Shown here piece by piece: positions 7,490 through 15,109 of a stretch of 33,121 bases of DNA; positions within the stretch are counted from its first letter, which is position 1; the number at the start of each line of letters is the position of its first letter. The notes below the pieces were generated by a model. It saw only the letters and a list, made by a program, of their open reading frames with translations. It had not been told where the DNA came from and did no database searches. The stretch lies in NCBI GenBank assembly GCA_021107455.1, contig JAIOSU010000067.1, positions 1 to 33,121 on the forward strand. Reading direction: 5' to 3'. Both the position numbers and the translations under genes were made by a program. This stretch comes from Clostridiales bacterium (GTDB lineage Bacteria > Bacillota > Clostridia > Peptostreptococcales > Acidaminobacteraceae).

Positions 7490-8623
7490 ATGCAGGATAT
7501 TATTGCAAAGCTTAAAAATTGGATCATACTTTCACTCAGTGATATCAAGAATATAAGATCCTCCATAGAAGAACAGTACAGCAACTATTCCTCACAAGAA
7601 CGTGCCAAGCATTTCGCCGCAGCAGTTCATAAAGTACTGGACAAACATCTGGACGGAATCTCCACAGATCAGCGAGATTCTCTTAAAAAGGAAATCATCA
7701 GCAGCACCATACTTAAAAACATTGAGTCCATAACAAAATTTGATGTTTTCACATCAATCTTTGAATTGGACCTCGATAATGATACACAAGTTACACTCGC
7801 AAAAAATTGGTTGAAGGAAAGCGAAAAAATTGTTGTGAAGGAAGACGAAATCAGATCATTCCTCAATTTTTATGATCAAGCGCCTTCCGTAATCAAAAAG
7901 CGTACTGATTTCAAACCTATTTGGGTCATTTTAAGTATATTAACACTGATGGTCATTGTCATTGGATCCATAATCAAATTTACGCCTACTGAAAAAACAC
8001 CCCCACTAGTGACATCGAAGCCTTTTGAAATTGTCAAAAGAAATTATGTGGAATCATTTCCAGCCTTCGGTTTAATCAATACATTTCATATCATATCAGA
8101 AATCAACTATACCGATAACGACGAACAGGTGGGATTCATTCTTCATTATCAAGTGTTTCATCCGTTTTTCAAACAACGTGAATTCCCATACCCCTATCGA
8201 ATCATAAATTATTTTTCTTTAGTGGATTATATCAAGACCACACGCAACGGTGCCATGGCTGAACCTCAACATTTCAATATGGTCATGTCCCTTGCACGGA
8301 TTAATGATATCGATCCACTCTTATTATTTGCAATCATTGGTCATGAGCAAGCTTTTGTACCTGTTGGTCACACCTATGCCCTCATGATGGTGAACAACCC
8401 TTACAATGTTTATAATAATTGGTGGGATTACAACACTACACTTAGTGACAGCACTACAATTGCCATCAATACGATAAAGAATCGTATGCTCTCGCTGCCT
8501 GCCGATACCGATCCACTTTTATGGTTGAATGGCATTTACGCCGAAGATCCTTACTGGCACATTGGGGTCGGATTAATTTATGGTCAATTGGATAAAATTG
8601 CAAGTGTTAAACGCATTATATAG
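7490..8623 (+). CDS. Membrane protein with lysozyme-like (glucosaminidase/transglycosylase) C-terminal domain
   Basis: 377 residues with one membrane helix in the middle (about 143-163). Residues 1-140 are charged, helical and probably cytoplasmic; residues 170-377 would lie outside. The outer part has lysozyme-fold-like features: IDPLLLFAIIGHEQ, with Glu286 a candidate catalytic acid, NNPYNVYNNWWDY, and near the C-terminus YAEDPYWHIGVGLIYGQL, which resembles the final helix of phage-tail and wall glycosidases (YAEDPNW...). I infer a membrane-tethered wall hydrolase; no wall-binding repeats are seen. The start has GGTGGTGA just upstream. It is followed after 34 bases by a small gene, probably co-transcribed. 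The Fur box upstream may control it. Function is uncertain and the arrangement is unfamiliar to me. Confidence 0.7.
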   Translation: MQDIIAKLKNWIILSLSDIKNIRSSIEEQYSNYSSQERAKHFAAAVHKVLDKHLDGISTDQRDSLKKEIISSTILKNIESITKFDVFTSIFELDLDNDTQVTLAKNWLKESEKIVVKEDEIRSFLNFYDQAPSVIKKRTDFKPIWVILSILTLMVIVIGSIIKFTPTEKTPPLVTSKPFEIVKRNYVESFPAFGLINTFHIISEINYTDNDEQVGFILHYQVFHPFFKQREFPYPYRIINYFSLVDYIKTTRNGAMAEPQHFNMVMSLARINDIDPLLLFAIIGHEQAFVPVGHTYALMMVNNPYNVYNNWWDYNTTLSDSTTIAINTIKNRMLSLPADTDPLLWLNGIYAEDPYWHIGVGLIYGQLDKIASVKRII

Positions 8624-8657
8624 GGTATTTAATCTATAAGTCTAGACAAGGAGTGTG

Positions 8658-8957
8658 ATGTCAATGCCTTATAGAGGTACAAATACCAAACGGAATGTTG
8701 TACATGACAAAAGTCGTGGCACTATCCGAGAAGAGTCACGGGCTCATTTTTTAAATGAAAAAAAAGAGCATGAACACGAATTAAGCGAAGCACGCACTAG
8801 GATTCAGAAACTGATGAACGAAGGTTTCAGATATGAGAAAAGAGAGGACCGAAATCATCAGGTCTATGTGTACTTTGTCAATGATAACAGAGAAAGGGAA
8901 GTGATTGAACTCAAGTTCCCTATAAATGCGGATGTTTTGAAAGAGTATTTGCATTAA
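8658..8957 (+). CDS. Small charged protein of unknown function
   Basis: About 99 residues, rich in Arg, Lys and Glu, with no signal peptide or membrane helix, so probably cytoplasmic. Residues 25-60 (EESRAHFLNEKKEHEHELS and after) look like a long charged helix or coiled coil; the C-terminal third, with VYVYFVNDNREREVIELKF, looks like a small beta unit. AAGGAG at 8648-8653 serves one of three close in-frame starts: GTG 8655, ATG 8658 or ATG 8664; ATG 8664 has the most normal spacing, ATG 8658 is given here. It follows the lysozyme-like gene by 34 bases and ends in the large hairpin at 8962. I do not recognise the family. Confidence 0.7.
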   Translation: MSMPYRGTNTKRNVVHDKSRGTIREESRAHFLNEKKEHEHELSEARTRIQKLMNEGFRYEKREDRNHQVYVYFVNDNREREVIELKFPINADVLKEYLH

Positions 8958-8961
8958 TAAA

Positions 8962-9010
8962 AGAATAAGAGGGTCATTGCAGCAAAGCTGCAATGACCCT
9001 CTTATTCTTC
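8962..9010. terminator. 23-bp perfect hairpin, likely terminator and part of a repeat
   Basis: Arms 8962-8984 and 8988-9010 are perfectly complementary around a three-base loop. It follows the stop at 8957 by four bases. The right arm ends in a T-rich stretch without a long pure T run. The right arm recurs at 9095-9117 and, degenerate, near 9203, so the element is also part of a tandem repeat. Confidence 0.6.
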
Positions 9011-9230
9011 GCGTAGTTAAGTTTCCGAAGGAAACTTATTAGCGTCTCAGTCTATTTTTCGAGATGTAATTAAGAAACTTACGAGTAAATCAAAGCTGCA
9101 ATGACCCTCTTATTCTTCGCGTAGTTAAGTTTCCGCAGGAAACTTATTAGCGTCTCAATCTATATTTTCGAGATGTCAAAGAGGAACTACATGTAAATCA
9201 ATACTGCAGTGACCTCCTTATTTTTACGTT
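8985..9230. repeat. Tandem repeat, about 107 bp, 2.3 copies, with internal palindromes
   Basis: Copy one starts at 8985, copy two at 9092 and a degenerate partial copy at 9200. Each full unit holds the hairpin arm GCTGCAATGACCCTCTTATT, a palindrome AAGTTTCCGAAGGAAACTT (loop base A in copy one, C in copy two) and a weaker inverted repeat, GTCTCA...CGAGATG. Copies one and two are almost identical for the first 80 bases and diverge in the last 25. The block fills the gap between two convergent genes; the last copy enters the end of the yitT-like gene. Confidence 0.8.
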
Positions 9231-10093
9231 TCAGATGTCAATCGATCAAAACCTACACCCTCACCCCATACTGAGCTCACAGGCATAACACTGACAAATG
9301 CCTTGGGATCCAGATTTGCGATCATATCGCGAACCAAAATAGATTCTCTGAATGAACAAATGGTCACGAGTTTGATCCGGGATAAATCTGTATAGCCACC
9401 GACGATATTATATTTTGAAATACCTCTTCTCAATTGCTTCATTATGAATGATTCAATTTCAGCCTCTTTCTCGCTGATGATCTCAAGTTTGACCATTTTG
9501 GACGAAAAACCGAAGAGAACCGTTTCAACAGACTTCATGGCCACAACCTGAGTGAATAGCGCGTAAAGGGCCACTCTGGTGTCAAAGACAAATGCGGCAA
9601 GGAAGATCACACTGACGTCGAGAACAGCTATTATGGTGGATAGACTCATAAAACGAAAGAGTTTTCTGTTGATGACGAGTGCGATTGTATCTGTTCCTCC
9701 AGATGAGAACCCTCCCTTTAAAATCAATCCCGTTCCTCCACCTGCCATGACACCATAGTAGATTGAGGCAAGGAAAAGATCGTCTTCCGTCAAATTGAAC
9801 TTCAGATTTTCAAATAAGATCAAAACCAGTGGAAAAAACAGTGAGAAAACGACTATTTTTCGAGCTTCTCTCTTGCCCAAAGTAAAGTAAGTCAAAATGA
9901 GCACACCAAGCGACATAAAATAGTACATATAAGTATAGTTGATGTGAAATATTCTTTCCATCACCAGTGAAAATCCGGTGATTCCTCCTGTTATAATCCC
10001 ATTGGGCTTTAGAATCGATGTGATGGCAAGAGCAATGATGATTGATCCGGCCAGTACATATAAAATATCATATATTTTCTTTTTCTTATCCAT
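9224..10093 (-). CDS. YitT family membrane protein (DUF161 + DUF2179)
   Basis: 289 residues. The first 200 contain five or six hydrophobic helices with the family pattern PNGIITGGITGFSLV and GGFSSGGTDTIA; the last 80 residues (ISEKEAEIESFI to SVWGEGVGF) are the soluble DUF2179 domain. Length and order are standard. The transported substrate of YitT proteins is not established. AGGAG lies six bases before the ATG. It is transcribed alone, divergently from the LCP gene, and its 3' end enters the tandem repeat. A good promoter with an overlapping inverted repeat lies upstream. Confidence 0.9.
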   Translation of the reverse strand: MDKKKKIYDILYVLAGSIIIALAITSILKPNGIITGGITGFSLVMERIFHINYTYMYYFMSLGVLILTYFTLGKREARKIVVFSLFFPLVLILFENLKFNLTEDDLFLASIYYGVMAGGGTGLILKGGFSSGGTDTIALVINRKLFRFMSLSTIIAVLDVSVIFLAAFVFDTRVALYALFTQVVAMKSVETVLFGFSSKMVKLEIISEKEAEIESFIMKQLRRGISKYNIVGGYTDLSRIKLVTICSFRESILVRDMIANLDPKAFVSVMPVSSVWGEGVGFDRLTSET

Positions 10094-10141
10094 AATGCTC
10101 TCCTAATCTTACAAAACCAAGTATCCCAAGTAACCGATGAA

Positions 10142-10170
10142 ATTATAACATATTAGAGGACCGTTCACAA
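10142..10170 (-). promoter_or_regulatory. Promoter of the YitT-family gene
   Basis: Minus strand: TTGTGA (10170-10165), 17-base spacer, TATAAT (10147-10142) preceded by TGT (extended -10). The -35 box lies inside an inverted-repeat arm. Confidence 0.65.
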
Positions 10171-10191
10171 ATTGTTTTCATGCTTGTGAAC
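10163..10191. promoter_or_regulatory. Inverted repeat, candidate operator between divergent genes
   Basis: GTTCACAA (10163-10170) and TTGTGAAC (10184-10191) are perfect 8-bp inverted copies with 13 bases between, so their centres are 21 bp (two helical turns) apart. The left arm covers the -35 box of the YitT-family promoter; the LCP promoter lies 30 bases to the right. No regulator is known. Confidence 0.45.
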
Positions 10192-10221
10192 AAAGCTTCA
10201 TCTGTTAAGACTTTAACCCTA

Positions 10222-10249
10222 TTGACTAAACCCCTCAGTTGCATATAAT
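10222..10249 (+). promoter_or_regulatory. Promoter of the LCP gene
   Basis: TTGACT (10222-10227), 16-base spacer, TATAAT (10244-10249). An ATG at 10249 overlaps the -10 box, which rules it out as the translation start. Confidence 0.7.
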
Positions 10250-10281
10250 TGGTAATAGGATATAGAAAAGGAAGGTCATTT

Positions 10282-11121
10282 ATGAGTACCAAAAAGAAAA
10301 TTATCATTGGATTGGTCATGTTTCTTGCTTTTATAGCCATCGGGGGAATCGTCATCGGTGCAGTCTATAACGAGAAGGTGAACATCGTCGTCATGGGTGT
10401 TGAAGGCACACGTACAGATACACTTTTTTTCATGACAATCGATACAAAGACCAATACAGTCAAAGCACTCTCCATACCACGTGACACTTATGCACCAACA
10501 GAAGGTAAGAACGGTCTTGGTCAGAAAAAAATCAATGCAGTTTATGGATTTAAAGAAATCGGTGGGATCCCTGGCGTAGTCCGTACCGTTGAAAATTTGC
10601 TTAATGTCAAAGTAGACCACTACGTCAAAGTGGATTATGACGGTGTGGCAGCAATCGTAGACCTGATTGGTGGCGTTGAAGTCGATGTTCCAATTCGCAT
10701 GGAATACGACGATCCTTATTCCATACCACCTCTACACATTGATTTTCAGCCAGGTCTACAAACCATTGATGGCGATCAGGCGATGGCATATCTTAGATTC
10801 AGAAAATCCAATGATGGCAAAATCAGTGGTGGCGACGTGCAAAGAATTGAACGTCAGCAAGATTTTTTGGTTAATGCCGCAAAAGGGCTCATCACACCAA
10901 AACTTCCTTATATTGCTTATCAAGCAATGACTTACGTCGATACTGATATGTCAGCCGCAAAAGCTGCCCTACTCGGTACCGCAATGTATGGTGTTGATAA
11001 AGAATCAGTTGAGTTTCAAACACTCCCTGAAGATTATATCGGTTCAGGAAAAGATGGTCTAAGCTACTTTTTCCATGACCCTGTAGCAACACAAGCACTG
11101 ATGGACGAATGGTTCAAATAA
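10282..11121 (+). CDS. LytR-CpsA-Psr (LCP) family glycopolymer transferase
   Basis: LCP enzymes move teichoic acid or other glycopolymers from lipid carriers to peptidoglycan. The protein is 279 residues, with one N-terminal membrane helix (about 7-28) and the catalytic domain outside. Motifs: TRTDTLFF (Arg44, Asp46), SIPRDTY (Arg67, Asp68), KINAVYGF, DYDGVAAIVDLIGGVEVDV, and the arginine-rich RFRKSNDG...DVQRIERQQ that binds the carrier pyrophosphate. AAGGAAGG precedes ATG 10282. It has its own promoter and a terminator directly after it, so it is a single-gene unit. The polymer transferred is not known. Confidence 0.92.
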   Translation: MSTKKKIIIGLVMFLAFIAIGGIVIGAVYNEKVNIVVMGVEGTRTDTLFFMTIDTKTNTVKALSIPRDTYAPTEGKNGLGQKKINAVYGFKEIGGIPGVVRTVENLLNVKVDHYVKVDYDGVAAIVDLIGGVEVDVPIRMEYDDPYSIPPLHIDFQPGLQTIDGDQAMAYLRFRKSNDGKISGGDVQRIERQQDFLVNAAKGLITPKLPYIAYQAMTYVDTDMSAAKAALLGTAMYGVDKESVEFQTLPEDYIGSGKDGLSYFFHDPVATQALMDEWFK

Positions 11122-11124
11122 TAT

Positions 11125-11178
11125 GAAAAAAGTCTCTTTCCACCCAATGATTCAAAGGGTTGAACGAGACTTTTTTTT
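11125..11178. terminator. Terminator after the LCP gene, probably bidirectional
   Basis: AGTCTC pairs with GAGACT, extended inward by a partly mismatched TTC-ACCC/GGGT-GAA stem, followed by eight T. A six-A run before the left arm suits termination of the convergent gene, whose stop codon overlaps the T run. Confidence 0.8.
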
Positions 11179-11635
11179 AGTGATACATTTCATTGGTTAT
11201 GCCTTTTTCAAGATCCACCAATTCTTTTAGAATGCTTTCCTGGTCAAAGCCATAGAATGTCATTTCATAAATGCAGATTGCAATAAGTTCTTCAGGCGAG
11301 ATCATAAGATCTTCCTGGATTATGATTTTAGCGTTTGCCCACTCTTCCCACTTTGAAAAACCAAGTGCGAAATGTAAATCTTCCTTGACGCTGTAGCCAG
11401 AAATGCTGAGATAGGCCTCTTCATCGACGCCCTCTTCATAGTCCTCATCCGATGATGGATCGATCAAGCCGACCTCGATGACGAACTCATCAAAATTGGA
11501 TTCAGGCGTGTTCGCCACATAATCAATCACATCCTCATATGCCTCACTTTGCGCCAGGCACTCTGGATACATTTCTGTAAGGGCTTCCATAATCAACGGT
11601 TTTGTTGAACTTTCAATGTATTTTTTTAAAGTCAT
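11177..11635 (-). CDS. Small acidic protein, DUF6557-like
   Basis: 152 residues, strongly acidic, with no membrane helix or signal. The pattern MTLKKYIESS, MYPECLAQSEAYEDVIDYV, then an acidic strand region and FSKWEEWANAKI resembles, from memory, the uncharacterised Firmicute family DUF6557. Function unknown. AAAGGA lies eight bases before the ATG. It stands alone between an LCP gene and proC, both on the other strand; its stop codon overlaps the T run of the shared terminator. Confidence 0.75.
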   Translation of the reverse strand: MTLKKYIESSTKPLIMEALTEMYPECLAQSEAYEDVIDYVANTPESNFDEFVIEVGLIDPSSDEDYEEGVDEEAYLSISGYSVKEDLHFALGFSKWEEWANAKIIIQEDLMISPEELIAICIYEMTFYGFDQESILKELVDLEKGITNEMYH

Positions 11636-11729
11636 TTTTTTTCCTTTCTATTATATCTCAAAGATACATAAACATATTATCTGATTTTGAAGAATTTTTC
11701 AATGGAATTGAACGAAACGGATTAATTCA

Positions 11730-11738
11730 TGTTACAAT
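11730..11738 (+). promoter_or_regulatory. Extended -10 promoter of proC
   Basis: TGT followed by TACAAT; a TTGAAC at 11708-11713 could act as the -35 box, with a long 19-base spacer. Confidence 0.5.
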
Positions 11739-11764
11739 AATAGAAAATCATTCAGGAGGTATCC

Positions 11765-12568
11765 ATGTCATATTCCATTGGATTCATCGGTGGTGGCAAC
11801 ATGGCCGGTGCCATTGTCAAAGGTTTGATAAGTGGTAAAGTATACGATAAAAGTGAAATCATTGTTAGCGTACTCAGAAATGAAAGTCTCGATCGAATCA
11901 AAACAGAACTCGGTGTGGATGCAACATTAGTTAATTCGGAAGTTGCAAAAATGAGTAAAATAGTGGTTTTGGCAGTAAAGCCTCATTTCATAGTCAAAGT
12001 TCTTGAAGAAATAGCCCATGTACTCACAGAAGATCACTTGGTGATCTCAATTGCTGCGGGAATCACTCTCGACCAAATGAAGCCTTTTACGGGCAAGGCA
12101 AAATTGTTCAGGGCAATGCCAAACACTCCAGCGGCAGTCAATGCGGCTATGACGTCCATTTGTTCCGATATCCCGCAGAGCGACCCTATCACTAAAACTG
12201 TTTTCGATATTTTCAGCGCCATCGGTAAAGTGGAATTCATCACGGAAGCACAAATACATGCGGCAATTGCTGTTCATGGTTCATCGCCGGCATACGCCTA
12301 TATGATGATGGAAGCCATGGGTGACGCAGGAGTACTCCTTGGTCTTCCGCGTGATCAAGCTTACAGAATGGCTGCACAAAGTCTATTTGGTGCCGCGCTC
12401 ATGCTATTGGAAAGCGGCAAACATCCAGGCGCATTAAAAGATCAAGTCACGTCACCTGGTGGCACAACTATAGTTGCAGTCGCTTCACTAGAGGAGCAAG
12501 GTTTTCGAAATGCCATTATTGAAGCAATGAGAAAATGTGCTGACAAATCCAAAGAAATGTCATCCTAG
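11765..12568 (+). CDS. proC: Pyrroline-5-carboxylate reductase
   Basis: Last step of proline synthesis: reduces pyrroline-5-carboxylate with NAD(P)H. The Rossmann motif GFIGGGNMAGAI is at residues 6-17; MPNTPA, the C-terminal HGSSPAYAYMMMEAM and VTSPGGTTI are the family signature. At 267 residues it is full length. The ribosome site AGGAGG is ideal. It is a single-gene unit, overlapping the convergent CxxCxxCC gene by nine bases at their 3' ends, with no terminator visible between them. Confidence 0.96.
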   Translation: MSYSIGFIGGGNMAGAIVKGLISGKVYDKSEIIVSVLRNESLDRIKTELGVDATLVNSEVAKMSKIVVLAVKPHFIVKVLEEIAHVLTEDHLVISIAAGITLDQMKPFTGKAKLFRAMPNTPAAVNAAMTSICSDIPQSDPITKTVFDIFSAIGKVEFITEAQIHAAIAVHGSSPAYAYMMMEAMGDAGVLLGLPRDQAYRMAAQSLFGAALMLLESGKHPGALKDQVTSPGGTTIVAVASLEEQGFRNAIIEAMRKCADKSKEMSS

Positions 12569-13267
12569 ATTGGCAGCCTTAAGAGCTTCCAGTCTGAGAT
12601 CACTCAGCATTGTCCTCAACAGCACTTTTGGATCAATTTCATCAAGTAACGCTTCGATAAACCAGCCGACTAAGTTCTGATTGAACTCAGTCGGCTTTAA
12701 AAAGCCCTTGAACGCAAGTTCTCCATCCATATTGACAAGCGCATCGTACATCGATTGCACTTCATTTCTATCAAGCCTTTCATCCACGATGTAATCCTCG
12801 CAAAAACCGATTTCCTTTTGTACAACATTTTTAGGCATCTTTAGATTTGACTCTTGAAGCAACTGATAAGCCACTTTCACGTTTTGAATCTTGATTTCCT
12901 TATAATTGGACTCGTAGGCTGCTTTTGTCGTATTTCCAAAAATTCTACATGGCAATGGCCTGTACATATAAATATCACACAAATTGTCTGCATTCAAAAA
13001 TGGACATTTCATAGGCTGAACAAGTTCAAGTAAATAATACCGGATCAAACGATTCACGAAATCCGGGTGGTCCATTATACTACCATCTCCAATATAATGC
13101 TCATGGATATTTAAAAACTCTACATAACTCATATTGACTGATTCACTACAGCACCGGGTACATCCGGCACAAGTACCACTTGGCACATTTTCATAAAGTG
13201 CTTCCAGTCGATTCACAAGTCTGTTCTCAGATACATAAACCTTACTTTTAACAATTTTCATATCCAC
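12560..13267 (-). CDS. YkgJ-type CxxCxxCC cysteine-cluster protein
   Basis: A 235-residue soluble protein with the metal-binding pattern CAGCTRCC (Cys33, Cys36, Cys39, Cys40) and a second cluster CPFLNADNLCDIY...PCRIFG, as in the Pfam family known as CxxCxxCC (PF03692). These proteins probably bind zinc or iron; no reaction is established for this group. AGAGGTGG precedes the ATG. It starts three bases after the end of the PAP2 phosphatase gene, so the two are co-transcribed. Confidence 0.88.
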   Translation of the reverse strand: MDMKIVKSKVYVSENRLVNRLEALYENVPSGTCAGCTRCCSESVNMSYVEFLNIHEHYIGDGSIMDHPDFVNRLIRYYLLELVQPMKCPFLNADNLCDIYMYRPLPCRIFGNTTKAAYESNYKEIKIQNVKVAYQLLQESNLKMPKNVVQKEIGFCEDYIVDERLDRNEVQSMYDALVNMDGELAFKGFLKPTEFNQNLVGWFIEALLDEIDPKVLLRTMLSDLRLEALKAANLG

Positions 13268-13269
13268 CT

Positions 13270-14124
13270 CTAAAAAATTCTATGTCTTGATAGTTTCATC
13301 ACCATGAACAAAGCTGGTGCTCCAAACATCACGAAAAATATCGTCAGAAAATATCGGAGTCCATCCCAATATACTCCGGTTGGAAGAACCATCTTAAGAC
13401 CAAGAAAAATTGCTCCGGTCACAGCCAGGCCTATAAGATATTTCATAATCTGAGTTACTAGTGGTGCTCTGACATCAAACTGTAGAAAGTTCTCTTCAAA
13501 AAAATATCCGACAAGATAACCTAACAATAAAGCGACAGCTTTGATATAGGCGGAAGAGGTCAAAAAGAAAACTGATACTACCGCAAGTACCAAAATCACA
13601 AAATATGGAAGATATTCACCCTTTTTTTCACTTTTCTCATATATGAATTTCCCAACAACAATGGAAAGTATTCCAAATCCGATACCTGCAATGACATCTA
13701 GTGGCCAGTGCACACCAAGATATAGTCTGGAAATCGCAACCAATACAATGAGAATCGAAAATCCTATCCATAAAAGCGGGTTCTTTGCTGCAAGTCCTGC
13801 CGCCCCAAAGAAGGCAGTGGCATTTTGTGTATGGCCACTAGGAAAAGATGCCCCTTCAGCAGTATCTGTATATTTAGACCTAATGCCCACTTCACCAATC
13901 GGTCTGCTATGACCTACAACTTCCTTGATAGCTCCATTGACTGTTGCAGATAGTGCTAGGATCAAAACAAGGAATCTTGCTGTCTGTTTGTTGATGTTCC
14001 AGTATATCATACTAAGAATAGCAATATAAAAATACTCTTCACCCAGCATAGTGACGAGTATGAAAAATTGATCCAGCGTATCGCTGTGAAAAGATTGTAT
14101 CCATTTGATCAAATCCGATGTCAT
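13270..14124 (-). CDS. PAP2-family membrane phosphatase
   Basis: Integral membrane phosphatase acting on lipid phosphates, perhaps phosphatidylglycerol phosphate or undecaprenyl pyrophosphate. All three signature motifs are present: K67xxxxxxR74P, P95SGH98, and S132R133xxxxxH139xxxD143. About seven hydrophobic helices are visible, with two or three after the catalytic motifs, longer than minimal PAP2 proteins. GTAGGAGG precedes ATG 14124. It leads a two-gene unit with the cysteine-cluster gene; a TATACT box about 30 bases upstream of the start may be the promoter. The substrate cannot be read from the sequence. Confidence 0.9.
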   Translation of the reverse strand: MTSDLIKWIQSFHSDTLDQFFILVTMLGEEYFYIAILSMIYWNINKQTARFLVLILALSATVNGAIKEVVGHSRPIGEVGIRSKYTDTAEGASFPSGHTQNATAFFGAAGLAAKNPLLWIGFSILIVLVAISRLYLGVHWPLDVIAGIGFGILSIVVGKFIYEKSEKKGEYLPYFVILVLAVVSVFFLTSSAYIKAVALLLGYLVGYFFEENFLQFDVRAPLVTQIMKYLIGLAVTGAIFLGLKMVLPTGVYWDGLRYFLTIFFVMFGAPALFMVMKLSRHRIF

Positions 14125-14227
14125 TCATTCCTCCTACGCTTTTTAAACAGTATACCCTATTTTTTTCTTCAGTTCTACTGTGATTTATCACTAATTTGTG
14201 GTATATTATGATAAAGGAGGTTGACCC

Positions 14228-14428
14228 ATGAAAAAACTATCCAACATTTTATTTATACTCGCTGTCGGTGTCAGCGCATACACACTGATCAGCACATATC
14301 TTATAAGAAATAATTTACCTCCGGGGGTTTGCCCGATAGATTCCCGTTCGGAACTATATTATATTTCCATCGGTCTACTGATCGTCTCATTTGTCTTGTC
14401 TTTCTTCGAAAAAAAAAGTAAAGCCTGA
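14228..14428 (+). CDS. Small two-helix membrane protein, unknown function
   Basis: 66 residues with two hydrophobic helices (about 5-24 and 43-60) joined by a loop containing PPGVCPIDSRSEL, and a short basic tail. A strong AAAGGAGG lies seven bases before the ATG, and an extended -10 (TGG plus TATATT at 14202-14207) sits just upstream, so I take it as a real gene. Its last 70 bases overlap the convergent pflA reading frame. I do not recognise the family; the lone cysteine in the loop could face the outside. Confidence 0.7.
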   Translation: MKKLSNILFILAVGVSAYTLISTYLIRNNLPPGVCPIDSRSELYYISIGLLIVSFVLSFFEKKSKA

Positions 14429-15108
14429 TTGAGCCTTTCCATAATCTCTTCAGAGGTTTCAACCGCTTCCAATCTTTTCACTCTGCAACCAGAGGGCCAT
14501 TTATGCCTCCCCATGTTGTGGTGTGGAATGAGCTCAATTTTACTGCGATACTTGGAATACGTCAATTTTTCGAGTTTTTCGATCTCTAGGGTCGTATCAT
14601 TGACGCCTTCCACTATGACTTGACGAATCCAGTACTCCATTTTTAGTTCATTCAATATTTCGATGAAATTCAAAGTGATTTCCATATTTTCACCAGTCAA
14701 CCACAAGAAAGTATCAGGATCCACATGTTTGATGTCAAGAATCACCAAATCAACGATTTTCAGAAGGTTTTCCACATCTTGATCCATAATCACCCCAGCG
14801 GTGTCAATGGCGATATGGAAGCCTTCTTTTTTTAGTCTCCTGCAAAGCCTTTCAAGTGCACTAGCTTGCAACAGAGGTTCACCACCTGAAAAAGTGATGC
14901 CTCCGTTTTTAAGATAATAATTTCTGTTTCTCATGATCCAGTTGTATATCTCATTTTCAGGCCAAGTCTCTCCACCAGAAATCTGCCAAGAGTCGGCATT
15001 GTGACAATACCGACATCTCTTATGGCAGCCACTTAGAAAGATTACTCCTCTAAGTCCTGGTCCATCCAGTGTTCCAAATGACTCCAATTGATGAATTATA
15101 AGGCTCAT
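14359..15108 (-). CDS. pflA: Pyruvate formate-lyase activating enzyme
   Basis: Radical SAM enzyme that abstracts a hydrogen from the conserved glycine of PflB, switching it on under anaerobic conditions. The cluster motif CHKRCRYC gives Cys28, Cys32 and Cys35, and FSGGEPLLQ is the SAM-binding GGE motif. The N-terminus (FGTLDGPGLRGVIFLSGC) is typical. It starts one base after the pflB stop, so the two are translationally coupled. The C-terminal end runs about 70 bases into the convergent small membrane gene and is slightly longer than usual. Confidence 0.95.
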   Translation of the reverse strand: MSLIIHQLESFGTLDGPGLRGVIFLSGCHKRCRYCHNADSWQISGGETWPENEIYNWIMRNRNYYLKNGGITFSGGEPLLQASALERLCRRLKKEGFHIAIDTAGVIMDQDVENLLKIVDLVILDIKHVDPDTFLWLTGENMEITLNFIEILNELKMEYWIRQVIVEGVNDTTLEIEKLEKLTYSKYRSKIELIPHHNMGRHKWPSGCRVKRLEAVETSEEIMERLNQALLFFSKKDKTNETISRPMEI

Positions 15109-15109
15109 A

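Noticed and set aside
8962-9230. CRISPR array
   Set aside because: Repeats are about 107 bp and contiguous, without unique spacers of constant length, and no cas genes are present.
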